Shown piece by piece: positions 7,401-16,161 of a DNA stretch of 64,000 nucleotides. Source of the DNA: Paludibacteraceae bacterium. Lineage in GTDB: Bacteria > Bacteroidota > Bacteroidia > Bacteroidales > Paludibacteraceae. Every line of letters starts with the position of its first letter. The first letter of the stretch is position 1. Made by a program: the position numbers and the translations under genes. Under the pieces are notes generated by a model, which saw only the letters and a program-made list of their open reading frames with translations, had not been told where the DNA came from and did no database searches. The stretch is taken from assembly GCA_017558065.1 (NCBI GenBank), contig JAFYWK010000029.1:1-64000 (forward strand), in the 5' to 3' direction.

Positions 7401-8066
7401 ATGAAAGAACTGATTGTATATAAGCATGTTGAGATATGTCAAGACGAGCAAATCGTGTTGAAAGATGTCAATCTCTCCGTTTCATCGGGTGAGATGATCT
7501 ATCTCTTAGGGCGCGTTGGTAGTGGCAAGTCGAGTTTTATGAAAACCATCTACGGCGAGCTGCCTGTTGAGGGCACCGAAGCCGCAGCATTGGATTACGA
7601 TTTGCTGAAACTCCGCCGCCGCGATATACCCTATTTGCGCCGTAAGGTGGGTGTAGTATTTCAGGACTTCCAACTACTCAGCGACCGCAACGTGGAAGAG
7701 AACTTGCTATTCGTATTGAAGGCCACTGGTTGGAAAGACAAGCGTGCTATGAAGAGCAATATCCACGATGTACTCAAGCAAGTAGGTATGGCCGAAAAAG
7801 CATACAAGATGCCTTATCAACTCTCTGGCGGAGAGCAACAACGCGTGGTGATTGCTCGTGCCTTGCTGAATGCACCAGGTCTGATTCTGGCAGACGAGCC
7901 AACTGGCAACCTCGACCCCGAGACGGGAAAAGAAATCATGGAACTGCTCTATAGCATCAGCCAAGCAGGCATGACCGTGATTATGTCCACCCACAATCCC
8001 CTTTGGCCAGAGCAATACCCCGGACGCAAGTTGCAATTCGCTGATGGAAAGATCAGCGAGGTATAG
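7401..8066 (+). CDS. ftsE: Cell-division ABC transporter ATPase FtsE
   Basis: The 221-residue product is a single ABC ATPase domain. It has Walker A GRVGSGKS at residues 37-44, a Q-loop VVFQDFQLL, the signature LSGGEQQR, Walker B LILADEP and the FtsE-typical [12 protein letters not shown]. The switch histidine is in STHN. FtsE works with the membrane protein FtsX to regulate peptidoglycan hydrolases at the septum. FtsX is not adjacent here, which is normal in this phylum. It is probably co-transcribed with the DUF349 gene and ends in a shared bidirectional terminator. Confidence 0.85.
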   Translation: MKELIVYKHVEICQDEQIVLKDVNLSVSSGEMIYLLGRVGSGKSSFMKTIYGELPVEGTEAAALDYDLLKLRRRDIPYLRRKVGVVFQDFQLLSDRNVEENLLFVLKATGWKDKRAMKSNIHDVLKQVGMAEKAYKMPYQLSGGEQQRVVIARALLNAPGLILADEPTGNLDPETGKEIMELLYSISQAGMTVIMSTHNPLWPEQYPGRKLQFADGKISEV

Positions 8067-8099
8067 GTGAGAGGTTAAAGGCAAGAGGCTAAAGGCAGG
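8065..8099. repeat. Heptamer array overlapping the ftsE stop
   Basis: Five 7-bp units (AGGTGAG, AGGTTAA, AGGCAAG, AGGCTAA, AGGCAGG) begin within the ftsE stop codon and run to the terminator. Confidence 0.85.
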
Positions 8100-8100
8100 T

Positions 8101-8142
8101 AATAAAACAACAGACACGCAAATGCGTGTCTGTTGTTTTATT
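8101..8142. terminator. Bidirectional terminator
   Basis: A perfect inverted repeat has 20-bp arms (8101-8120 and 8123-8142) around a 2-nt loop. The core is ACAGACACGC/GCGTGTCTGT, with T-rich flanks on both strands. It separates the convergent ftsE and DUF2490 genes. Confidence 0.9.
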
Positions 8143-8151
8143 ATAAGGGAT

Positions 8152-8976
8152 TTACCAACCAAATTTATATGCAAGTAGTATTAGGTGTTTGGTAGTATAT
8201 TTATTTGTTATTTTGATATTTCCTGTCGTGTCATCTATACTCAAACCACGATCGTAAAGGTAATTGTATCGATAGGTGAGGGTCAAGGAGTTTTGTTTGT
8301 TGATTTTCCATTGCAGACCAGCTTCAGGACGCAATTCGCTGATATACTGTCCGTATGGAGCCCCCTCCAACACCCCCTGAAGTGGGAGAGCCTCAGCGCC
8401 TCTCGCCTCTTGCTTCATCGCCTCGTTCAAATATGCAACGGGAGCATTGAGCGTGTTGAGTATTTCGAACTTACCGACAATACCGAGTGGCGTTTCTGGA
8501 ATCGAATATACGGCTTGCAGGCGACTACGCAGCGTAAAATCCACTTGATTCTTGACGCGTGTATCTACCTCACCCGCACGAGCATCCAACATCACACCTT
8601 CGCGCAACGACAGATTCCATTGCCCCAATTTGACTTGTCCCGTAATCAGAAGATTAGCACGATGTTGAAGGTATTTATTGGGATCAGTCCAGCCCTGATT
8701 ACCGTATAACTTCAGCGTATATGCCGCATAGATATTCACATATTGGATAGGCGCGTAGGTCAAGCCCAGCGTAGTATGCGCACGGTGCGTAGGAGCACTA
8801 CGTATCTCCTCCTCTATGGTCAACGACAAGCCATGCTTAAAGGACTTAACAAAGGTAGCAAAGAAATGCGCCTCTGGTGTGACAATCGAAGTATCCTTCT
8901 CTGTGATAGTCACTTGTGCGAAGATAAAGGATGGCACAAGCGCCATCAAAACAAGTATGCTCTTTCTCAAATTCAT
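8152..8976 (-). CDS. DUF2490-like outer-membrane beta-barrel protein
   Basis: The 274-residue product has a signal peptide (MNLRKSILVLMALVPSFIFAQ) followed by alternating amphipathic strands. It ends in an aromatic residue (YKFGW), as outer-membrane barrels do. The overall pattern fits the DUF2490 family of Bacteroidetes barrels, whose function is unknown. Residues around NEAMKQEARGAEALPLQ form an unusual loop encoded by an 8-bp array (CGCCTCTT type). The gene is the last of the leftward run; its start is 2 nt after the sufE stop. The family call is tentative; the barrel call is firmer. Confidence 0.65.
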   Translation of the reverse strand: MNLRKSILVLMALVPSFIFAQVTITEKDTSIVTPEAHFFATFVKSFKHGLSLTIEEEIRSAPTHRAHTTLGLTYAPIQYVNIYAAYTLKLYGNQGWTDPNKYLQHRANLLITGQVKLGQWNLSLREGVMLDARAGEVDTRVKNQVDFTLRSRLQAVYSIPETPLGIVGKFEILNTLNAPVAYLNEAMKQEARGAEALPLQGVLEGAPYGQYISELRPEAGLQWKINKQNSLTLTYRYNYLYDRGLSIDDTTGNIKITNKYTTKHLILLAYKFGW

Positions 8977-8978
8977 GT

Positions 8979-9395
8979 TTAATTTTGTGCTTGATAGGTT
9001 AGTGCGAACAATCGCATTTGCTTGAGCATGGCGTTGAGTCCATTGCTGCGAGTAGGAGACAGGTGTTCGCGGAGATGGATTTCATCGATGAAGTATAACT
9101 CGCTATCTACAATCTCTTTAGGTGTATGCTCGCTCAGCACACGAATGAGCAATGCCACTATACCTTTGACCAAGATAGCATCCGAATCGCCCTTGTAAAT
9201 GACCTTGCCGTCTTGCATCTCGGCGGTAAACCACACCTTAGACTGACATCCATCAATCAGGTTCTTATCACACTTGTCTGCCTCGGGGAATGGCTCCAAG
9301 CCATTGCCGTAGTCTATGAGCAGACTATAGCGGTCCATCCAGTCATCGAAACTGCTGAACTCCTCTATTATTTCGTCTTGAATATCGTTGATCAT
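8979..9395 (-). CDS. sufE: SufE family Fe-S cluster assembly sulfur acceptor
   Basis: The 138-residue product matches SufE over its length. It has an N-terminal FSSFDDWMDRYSLLIDYG helix, the sulfur-accepting cysteine in IDGCQSKVW (Cys50), and C-terminal HLSPTRSNGLNAMLKQM. SufE takes persulfide sulfur from the cysteine desulfurase SufS and passes it to the SufBCD scaffold; none of those genes is in this window. It sits between aroK and the DUF2490 gene in the leftward run. Confidence 0.92.
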   Translation of the reverse strand: MINDIQDEIIEEFSSFDDWMDRYSLLIDYGNGLEPFPEADKCDKNLIDGCQSKVWFTAEMQDGKVIYKGDSDAILVKGIVALLIRVLSEHTPKEIVDSELYFIDEIHLREHLSPTRSNGLNAMLKQMRLFALTYQAQN

Positions 9396-9442
9396 ATTTT
9401 CACTACAAAAATTGTAGAAAATTATATAAAATTAAACAAAAT

Positions 9443-10081
9443 TTATGCGCTTATGATGAGTCGGTAGAGGAGATCAGCGATATGCTGGTCATCTTCTGCG
9501 GCAATGGCCTTGACGGGTGCTTCGATGACATAGTCCGCCATCATATAGAATGGTTCGCGGGCTTGAAGTTGCGGGGTGATGAAAGCCAGCAGTTCCTCTT
9601 CTGTGCGGCCTTGTAGCACAGGGCGCGTACTCAAATCTGTGAGCATTAGTCGCTGAGCCAAATGCTCGGGTTTCCACTTGAGATAGATACTCGTACCCAA
9701 TTCCTTGAGGCACTCCATATTATCTTCCCAGCATGGATAACCACCGCCCGTAGCATAAATCACTTTCTCTATGGGCAGTTCTGCCAGATCCTCAAGCACA
9801 TACTTCTCTTTGTAGCGAAACGCCTCTATGCCGTGCTCGCGGATATACTCGGCGGGCGTCTGGCTGTGAATCTCGGCAAAGGCCTCGTCCAAGTCCACAA
9901 AGCGCCAACCCAAACGCTCAGCCAACAACCGACCGACCGTAGTTTTGCCCGCAGCCATATAGCCGATTAGGTAAATCGGGAGTTGCATAGGCGATGTAGA
10001 ATTGAACGTTTGCATTAGGGGTGTATTACGATGTTCAGGGTGGTAATGATGTGGTAACGATGTGATAACGAAAGATCTCAT
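9443..10081 (-). CDS. aroK: Shikimate kinase
   Basis: The kinase converts shikimate to shikimate 3-phosphate in the aromatic amino-acid pathway. The P-loop GYMAAGKTTVG, the shikimate-binding DLDEAF, the FRYKEK helix and TGGGYP are all present. The ATG at 10081 overlaps the stop of the preceding gene (ATGA), which supports translational coupling. It adds about 31 residues before the usual family start at MQLPIYLIG (9988), and that extension is encoded partly by an 11-bp tandem array (10040-10072). Either start is possible; the function is not in doubt. Confidence 0.9.
   Translation of the reverse strand: MRSFVITSLPHHYHPEHRNTPLMQTFNSTSPMQLPIYLIGYMAAGKTTVGRLLAERLGWRFVDLDEAFAEIHSQTPAEYIREHGIEAFRYKEKYVLEDLAELPIEKVIYATGGGYPCWEDNMECLKELGTSIYLKWKPEHLAQRLMLTDLSTRPVLQGRTEEELLAFITPQLQAREPFYMMADYVIEAPVKAIAAEDDQHIADLLYRLIISA
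10040..10072. repeat. 11-bp tandem array at the aroK 5' end
   Basis: Three abutting units, GTGGTAATGAT, GTGGTAACGAT and GTGATAACGAA, lie within the N-terminal extension of the shikimate kinase reading frame. Confidence 0.8.
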
Positions 10082-10371
10082 CGAACTGGAGTATAGTCGA
10101 AATTATCGTTGTCGCGCCACAGCAGTTTGTTCTCCTCAATATACGCTTCGGGAAAAGCCGACTTGAATGGCGGTTCCAGCACGCCGATCAGTTGCCACTC
10201 CTTATTATATACACGCGCGTGCGAGGAACAGATAGGAGCGCATACGGTGTGAATGACGATGATAGAATCGTTGGTTATCAATGTGTCACGCACACTGGTC
10301 ACATCTTCTGCTGCAAGCTTGCCACAGCAGAAAAATCCCATAACGCACAATATCAGTTTGATTATCTTCAT
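10078..10371 (-). CDS. Small secreted protein, possibly DUF3256-related
   Basis: The 97-residue product has a signal peptide (about 1-21, ending LAAE). The mature domain contains two cysteines in HTVCAPICSSHARVYNKEW and the segment FPEAYIEENKLLWRDND. The cysteine segment resembles the VNTVCGPVCDSHIRFYD stretch of DUF3256 proteins, but this protein is much shorter than that family. It is overlapped by ATGA junctions on both sides (ispF upstream, aroK downstream), so it is certainly part of the operon. A periplasmic location is inferred; the function is unknown. Confidence 0.65.
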   Translation of the reverse strand: MKIIKLILCVMGFFCCGKLAAEDVTSVRDTLITNDSIIVIHTVCAPICSSHARVYNKEWQLIGVLEPPFKSAFPEAYIEENKLLWRDNDNFDYTPVR

Positions 10372-10847
10372 CTTGTTTTTTCGATAAGAACCACTGCTTG
10401 CGCAGCCATGCCCTCTTTACGCCCTACGAATCCGAGGTGCTCGGTCGTCGTAGCTTTGATGCTGATTTGGTTTTCGTTTACTCCCATCACTTCTGCCAGG
10501 CAAGCGGTCATAGCGGGTATATGCGGATTCAGTTTGGGTGCTTCCGCGCAGACAGTACAATCGCAATTGCCGAGCTCATACCCTGCTTCACGAATCATTT
10601 GCATGACTTTGCGTAGGAGAATCTTTGAGTCGATATTCTCGTACTCGTTTCCCTTCACCGGTGGAAAATGATAGCCGATATCGCGCATAGTGGCTGCACC
10701 GAGCAGGGCATCGCATAGCGCATGAATGAGAACATCGGCATCAGAGTGCCCTAATAACCCTTGTTCCGCAGGCACACGTATGCCCCCCAACCACAGTTCG
10801 CGGTTGGGAGCAAAAGCGTGTACATCATATCCGAAACCGATACGCAT
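10368..10847 (-). CDS. ispF: 2-C-methyl-D-erythritol 2,4-cyclodiphosphate synthase
   Basis: The 159-residue enzyme forms MEcPP in the MEP isoprenoid pathway and acts as a trimer. Metal ligands are visible as Asp8 and His10 in GYDVHAF and His42 in LIHALCDALLG. HSDADV and the C-terminal TTTEHLGFVGRKEGMAAQA are also conserved. Its start overlaps the porV stop by one base (TAATG) and its stop overlaps the next gene (ATGA). The porU-porV-ispF order is also found in Porphyromonas. Confidence 0.96.
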   Translation of the reverse strand: MRIGFGYDVHAFAPNRELWLGGIRVPAEQGLLGHSDADVLIHALCDALLGAATMRDIGYHFPPVKGNEYENIDSKILLRKVMQMIREAGYELGNCDCTVCAEAPKLNPHIPAMTACLAEVMGVNENQISIKATTTEHLGFVGRKEGMAAQAVVLIEKTR

Positions 10848-12067
10848 TATTTCTTATTGTTTACCAAATCTTTGATACCTGCGAGGTCGAAGCCCAGTGT
10901 GAAACGCATGGTGCCGTTCAATGGGTTGGTTGGCGCAGTTGCGAGGCAGTATGCAAAATCCAATGAGAAGATACTGAGTTTGAAACCAGCACCCAATGTC
11001 AGGTAGCGACGGTTGCCTTTGTAGTAGTTCTCGTGGCTATAACCGATACGACCAAAGAATTGGCGGTTGTAGCTATACTCCAAGCCAATAGCCCATTGAA
11101 TCTCTTGCAACTCTTCCATTGCAGGGGAGATATGCTTGTCGGTCTGATCGTTATAATAACCTGGAGCATCGCAGAATGACATCCACCAGCCATTAGGTGA
11201 AGATACCTCATCGTACCACTCCTTGCGTTGTTGTGCATCCTTGAGAGGTTCGCCATTAGCATCCACAGCGAATTTAGATTGAGAGGTTGGTACCAACATC
11301 TTGTTCGCCTCAGCCGAGATCATCAATCGGTTGTAATCATCGAATGGCAACTCATAGCTTACACCCAAGCGCATGTTAGCAGGTACGAAATGTTGTGTCT
11401 CGCCCTCATCGTAGGTCATCTTGCCACCTAAGTTGCTGAGATTGAAACCCAACGCGAAATAGCTCTCGCCCATAGGAGTAGCGATAGGTTGACGATAGTA
11501 GAGCGAGAGGTCAGCTGCGAAGGTCCAAGCTGGGTAGTTCTCAATCGACACACCATCAGTAGTCGTATTGCTGCCATTATTCATATCGCTATACATAAAG
11601 CGCAATGCCACAGCCATACTGAGGTACTCGTGTAACTTACGCGAATATGCCACATCCAATGCCCACTCATTAGGACGTGCGGTACCTAAAATACTCTCGC
11701 CATCATCAATCAGACTGACTTCACCCATAGAGAAATAGCGGAAACTACCAGAGATAGTACCTGCCATATCGCCCATATTGTAGTAACCTGCGATATAAGC
11801 CAAGTCGATATCACCCACCAGACTTCTCAACCATGGTGTGTAGTTGACGGTGAGACCACCCTTGCTCTGCATGAAGGCATATTTAGATGGGTTCCAGTGT
11901 TGTGAATTGAGGTCTGGATTGGTAGCAGCACCTATATCACCCATACCCGCAGCATGAGCATCAGGAGCGATAGTGAGGGATGGCATGGCAGTCACCACAG
12001 GGTTAGTTGCCATCACAGACATTGTCAGACCAACGAGGGTCATCATTGATAAAAGAATTTTCTTCAT
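10847..12067 (-). CDS. porV: Type IX secretion system outer-membrane protein PorV
   Basis: The 406-residue product has a signal peptide (MKKILLSMMTLVGLTMSVMA) and a FadL/PorV-type beta-barrel. The conserved N-terminal segment MPSLTIAPDAHAAGMGDIGAATNPDLNSQHWNP is present in pieces typical of PorV. The barrel ends with FTLGFDLAGIKDLV. PorV shuttles T9SS cargo from the translocon to the PorU sortase complex. The ATG at 12067 is preferred; the longer reading adds a basic non-signal extension. It lies directly downstream of porU. Confidence 0.92.
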   Translation of the reverse strand: MKKILLSMMTLVGLTMSVMATNPVVTAMPSLTIAPDAHAAGMGDIGAATNPDLNSQHWNPSKYAFMQSKGGLTVNYTPWLRSLVGDIDLAYIAGYYNMGDMAGTISGSFRYFSMGEVSLIDDGESILGTARPNEWALDVAYSRKLHEYLSMAVALRFMYSDMNNGSNTTTDGVSIENYPAWTFAADLSLYYRQPIATPMGESYFALGFNLSNLGGKMTYDEGETQHFVPANMRLGVSYELPFDDYNRLMISAEANKMLVPTSQSKFAVDANGEPLKDAQQRKEWYDEVSSPNGWWMSFCDAPGYYNDQTDKHISPAMEELQEIQWAIGLEYSYNRQFFGRIGYSHENYYKGNRRYLTLGAGFKLSIFSLDFAYCLATAPTNPLNGTMRFTLGFDLAGIKDLVNNKK

Positions 12068-12161
12068 TGTTGTAATTGTTTTTATTTTTTTAGTTAATAA
12101 TCTTTTTATTGGGCTTATATGCCTCATAGGTAATCGTTATTCTAAATATGCTTCATAGGCG

Positions 12162-15100
12162 TTATTTGCTGATTATGATTTTACCCGTCTTGGAGACGAA
12201 CTCCGAGTTGAGGGTTTTGATTTTCACTTGATATATATACATGCCCGCCAAGATATTCATTTGGCTCAAATCCCACTGAATACCATTGGCACCTGTTTGT
12301 GCAAACTCCTTGATGAGTTGTCCACTGAGATTATATACGCGTATTTCCGTCATGATTACTTCATGAGGTTGATCGTAATCAATTTGGAAGTGCAGTACAC
12401 CCGACGCAGACACAGGATTAGGATATGCCACTACTTGGTACAAGGTAGGCGCCATACCTTTCACCACATGGAAATTGAGCGCAGCTGTACTACTATTATT
12501 AAACATATCCCACGCGCGGAACGTCATACGGTGTGCTCCTTCTGCCATCTCCGGCATCTTATAGCTGACTCTGCCTCGCTGATAGCTATTGTTCTCTGCT
12601 TGGAAATAATCATTCAGCACATAGGTCATCGCAGGGTCTTCGTCAATCACCATCATCAGATCGTGTCCGATACCCGAACCGACGGTATTGATACCATTCT
12701 CATCGTAGATATTCGCAAAGAAATGTGGGAACTCATAGGTCTTGTCGCCATCGGCAAACAGCGGATGATTGAGGTAGATCTCCAGTTCGGGACCTACTGT
12801 ATCTATAATCTCCACGGTGCTACTACCACCTACCACAAAGTCCTCGTAGTGCCCCACTCCTTCGCCACGCGTTTCTTGGTCATATGCGTAGTATGCTATA
12901 CGACCATTACCATAGTTGTAGCGAATATCCTTTGGCACCATAAAGGTGAACTCAAACTTTCCATCCACAATAGTCGTGACTCCCGAAAACAACACATTAG
13001 GATAATCATTGAACTTCAATCGTTTCTTGGCATCCTCATTGGTCTCGTCGTTGTCGTTGGTAATCATCTGTTGCATCTTATCCCATATCGTAATATCCAT
13101 CGGTCCATTAAACCATGTAGCCGTATCGCCCGTAGCATCAGCCACATAGCCCTGAATGGTGTGTACCGTCAGCGCACGCAAGGTATCTAGATCCGATGTA
13201 GTGCGTATCTCATAATCCGTAGGATAGTTCAGTCGCAGGGCTGGGTCAGCCAGCAGCACATACGGCATCTTGTTCGTATCCCCATACAGATTAGGCATAT
13301 TCTTAGCGCTACTAACCGCTTCACCCAATGTCATATAGTAGGAGAACGCATCTTTGTGTCCGAACAAGGTGTCGCAGAGGTTAGTATTCAGTATCTCATT
13401 CTGTGTGGCATACACCGTTCGGCACGCCGACAACACTCCTATCGCGCCGCCATATGGATTCAACACGGCCTCTTCTCCCGCCGAAGGTATTCCTCCGTCA
13501 TAATGCGAGAAACTACAGGTGGCCAAGAACCAGAAGCCCTGATTCGTGTTGGACATGTTGCGAATATCATTTGTGCTCATGAACATCTCATTCGTGATAT
13601 TATTATAGCCACCATGACCGGAATAGTTCATAAACAACACGCCGTTGGTCAGCAGATTATCAAACTGATTCTTCGCCAATGGATACCGTTCTCCCGCAGC
13701 GTTCACCTCCTGTATGTGGGCATCCAGATAAATCTTATTCACCACAAAATTAGGGTTCTCTTTGCGCAGCACCTCAGCACCCTCATCTGCTGTCTCAATG
13801 TGCAATCCGCTATCGCCATCATCTGCCAAGAAGCATATCTGGCTCTTCCACTTGCCCAACACCGCATTATCCATGTAGCGACAGAGTTTATCTACCACCT
13901 GATTGGCTTGCTCCAATGTGCGAACTGGCAATCGACCCACTCCCAGATCCATACGTGCTTTGGTCTCATTGAAGTTGCCCTTGGTATCGACACCCGCATT
14001 ATCTGCCATAAAACCACAGTAGTCATCCGTGCCGTAGGCCTTCGTCTCTTCGGTAGAGTTTTTTGCCTCATACACCAGCAGTTGTGGCACACCCGACTTC
14101 TCACCCAGCAGGTTACGATTGTCATAGGACGCGCTACCCATCAGCAGCAAGTTCTTAGGTTGCTGCGTTTTGTTGCCCTGAGCGCGATCGTATAGCATCT
14201 TCATCAGGCATCGATAAGCAGTCACATCGGGCGTTCCAGAGGAGAACTCATTATACACCTCTTCAGCAGTAACCACAGCCCAAGTGATATGATCCACCTC
14301 TTCGTGTTTCTTTGCCAAACGGAGCGCCGCGTCCTTAAACTCTGTTGGACAGATAATCACATAATCCTTGTTGCGCAATGCATGCAGATTCTGATTAGCC
14401 ACCTTGCCCACATATTCGGGTTTTCTCCACGACTTTTGTGCCACATCCACCGCCATATACATCTCTGCCTGCATGTTGTTTCCCACCCAAGCTATTCTGC
14501 CGTCGTTGGTCATTGTGGTAGGCATGCGCTGTATGTTCACGCCATCTGTCACACGCCAGATCTGCGTGTTGGGTGTTGCAGAAGACATCACAAATCGCAT
14601 GGTGGGCGATTGCTTCAGTTGCGTAGTATTGCTGATCGCCATCTCTTGCCCGCGCATCTTTAGATCCACAGGCACGTTCAGCTCCACATAATCCAGATAC
14701 GCTATCGCACCCGAAGCCGCATCTACCAGTCGTATCTCCACTTGCTGCTCGCCCGCGGTTTTGGCTGCAATGGTGATTTGCATCGAATCTACACGCGCCT
14801 TGGTGTAGAAATCCGATACGAGGATGGCATCATAATATCTCGTGGCAAGTTTGCCAGCCAGCTCCATGGTCATCTTCGTTTTTTCCGCAGCACTCACTGC
14901 CACCTCGGCAAAGCAAGTCATGGACTTGTCCGTCCGTACGTTCTTGGTATCAAAAGAGATAGGCAGCGTGTTGTTGTTAGGCACGATTGACTCTCCATAG
15001 AAATGCCTACCGCCACCGCTGACTCCTGTCTTGTCGATCAGGTTGACCTTGTCTATTTCGTGCAACCAATATTCGGTGCTCCAGTCCACCTCGTACGCAC

Positions 15101-15575
15101 CACTGGCATCTATTGCTTCGGCATCCGCTATCAGGTGTTGCTCGCCCGCAGCATCGCTCAAGAAATAATATCCATAATTGCTATATGGATTGCGCGTATG
15201 CGCCCAGCGCTTGCCGTTGTACGCCCATCCTACTGGACCGCGTGCGTAGAACAAGATATAATCCCCCGAACCGAACACGCCATCTGCACCCTTATGCATA
15301 TAGAACGCCACCGATGGCACATCATCCCACTTGTGCAATGCGAATTTCTCGCTCAGCACATTACCGCCATAGCCCAGCACACGCACCTGCTCTGGCTGCA
15401 ATCCCCACTTCGTCAGTTCATCGTATGTGACGGCGTGAATACCCGTTTCTTTGACTCGTATTTTCACCACATTGCCCTCACGCAGAACAGACTCCTCCGC
15501 GTAACTATGACGTTGTGCTACAGCCACTACGGACAAGAGCATCGCAGACAGTATGAATAATAATCGTTTTCTCAT
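12162..15575 (-). CDS. porU: Type IX secretion system sortase PorU (C25 gingipain-like)
   Basis: The 1137-residue product has a signal peptide, an N-terminal all-beta region, and a C25 peptidase core with catalytic His654 (MNYSGHGGYNN) and Cys687 (FLATCSFSHYD). A C-terminal T9SS sorting domain follows: AYPNPVSASGVLHF, then VYNLSGQLIKEF, then AGMYIYQVKI. PorU removes CTD signals from T9SS cargo at the cell surface and attaches the cargo to A-LPS. The start at 15575 overlaps the stop of the upstream FAH-like gene (ATGA). Together with porV it shows that this organism exports proteins through T9SS, relevant to the giant proteins at 27-45 kb. Confidence 0.95.
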   Translation of the reverse strand: MRKRLLFILSAMLLSVVAVAQRHSYAEESVLREGNVVKIRVKETGIHAVTYDELTKWGLQPEQVRVLGYGGNVLSEKFALHKWDDVPSVAFYMHKGADGVFGSGDYILFYARGPVGWAYNGKRWAHTRNPYSNYGYYFLSDAAGEQHLIADAEAIDASGAYEVDWSTEYWLHEIDKVNLIDKTGVSGGGRHFYGESIVPNNNTLPISFDTKNVRTDKSMTCFAEVAVSAAEKTKMTMELAGKLATRYYDAILVSDFYTKARVDSMQITIAAKTAGEQQVEIRLVDAASGAIAYLDYVELNVPVDLKMRGQEMAISNTTQLKQSPTMRFVMSSATPNTQIWRVTDGVNIQRMPTTMTNDGRIAWVGNNMQAEMYMAVDVAQKSWRKPEYVGKVANQNLHALRNKDYVIICPTEFKDAALRLAKKHEEVDHITWAVVTAEEVYNEFSSGTPDVTAYRCLMKMLYDRAQGNKTQQPKNLLLMGSASYDNRNLLGEKSGVPQLLVYEAKNSTEETKAYGTDDYCGFMADNAGVDTKGNFNETKARMDLGVGRLPVRTLEQANQVVDKLCRYMDNAVLGKWKSQICFLADDGDSGLHIETADEGAEVLRKENPNFVVNKIYLDAHIQEVNAAGERYPLAKNQFDNLLTNGVLFMNYSGHGGYNNITNEMFMSTNDIRNMSNTNQGFWFLATCSFSHYDGGIPSAGEEAVLNPYGGAIGVLSACRTVYATQNEILNTNLCDTLFGHKDAFSYYMTLGEAVSSAKNMPNLYGDTNKMPYVLLADPALRLNYPTDYEIRTTSDLDTLRALTVHTIQGYVADATGDTATWFNGPMDITIWDKMQQMITNDNDETNEDAKKRLKFNDYPNVLFSGVTTIVDGKFEFTFMVPKDIRYNYGNGRIAYYAYDQETRGEGVGHYEDFVVGGSSTVEIIDTVGPELEIYLNHPLFADGDKTYEFPHFFANIYDENGINTVGSGIGHDLMMVIDEDPAMTYVLNDYFQAENNSYQRGRVSYKMPEMAEGAHRMTFRAWDMFNNSSTAALNFHVVKGMAPTLYQVVAYPNPVSASGVLHFQIDYDQPHEVIMTEIRVYNLSGQLIKEFAQTGANGIQWDLSQMNILAGMYIYQVKIKTLNSEFVSKTGKIIISK

Positions 15576-16072
15576 TTGATTTTGCAATATAACAGTTCGT
15601 TGTTCTCTTTTTGCACGCTAATCTCCTCCTCTGGCACCAACCTACGTGCATCCGCCTGACAATCAATATATATCATATCACCTTGGCGGATTGTCATCAC
15701 TTTGCTCACCCGTTCGATGGCTTCGTCCGCAGTGATGAGCAGCGAATGTTCGCCCAACCATTCTGGCGACACAAACTGCCCCACCACCAGGGAGTAGTCA
15801 AAAGCCCATCCTTCCGTCCACAGGCCTTGCGCCACCATATCCGCCGCCTGCATATTCAGTCCTGGAGCCACCGCATCGTAGTAGCGCGAAGCAAAACGCG
15901 CACCCACATGCTTGCCCAGACGGCTCACACGTACGACCACACAAGGTGTCATGCGCACATCGCTGCTCCAGTCTGGAATAAAAAACGGCTTGCGATTCAC
16001 CAACAACGAGGAATCGCCCTTCAGTACCATTTGTACCTCTGTGCCTATTCGACTAAAACCTATAATCTTCAT
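15572..16072 (-). CDS. Degenerate fumarylacetoacetate hydrolase (FAH)-like protein
   Basis: The 166-residue product follows the short bacterial FAH-fold proteins: MKIIGFSRIG at the start, LVNRKPFFIPDWSSDV, VVVRVSRLGKHV, FASRYYDAVAPGLN and WAFDYSLVVGQFV. Family members bind metal through an E-x-E pair in YE.ELVVRI and an Asp in GIDFTARD. Here the corresponding stretches read MTPCVVVRV and GLNMQAADM, so all three ligands appear lost. It is therefore probably a non-catalytic relative. Its stop is fused to the porU start (ATGA). A FAH-family gene next to porU is also known from Porphyromonas, which suggests an old association. Confidence 0.65.
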   Translation of the reverse strand: MKIIGFSRIGTEVQMVLKGDSSLLVNRKPFFIPDWSSDVRMTPCVVVRVSRLGKHVGARFASRYYDAVAPGLNMQAADMVAQGLWTEGWAFDYSLVVGQFVSPEWLGEHSLLITADEAIERVSKVMTIRQGDMIYIDCQADARRLVPEEEISVQKENNELLYCKIK

Positions 16073-16161
16073 TCAGCCCACAAAATTACAAAAAATATTG
16101 CACGCGCGCAAGCGCACCTTACGAAAAGGAATAACTTTCTTAAAAATTCACACTACTATCT

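Noticed and set aside
12228..15560. Several long rightward ORFs opposite porU
   Set aside because: These are shadows of codon bias on the porU coding strand; the composition (many His, Ile, Arg, Cys) is not protein-like and no promoters are seen.
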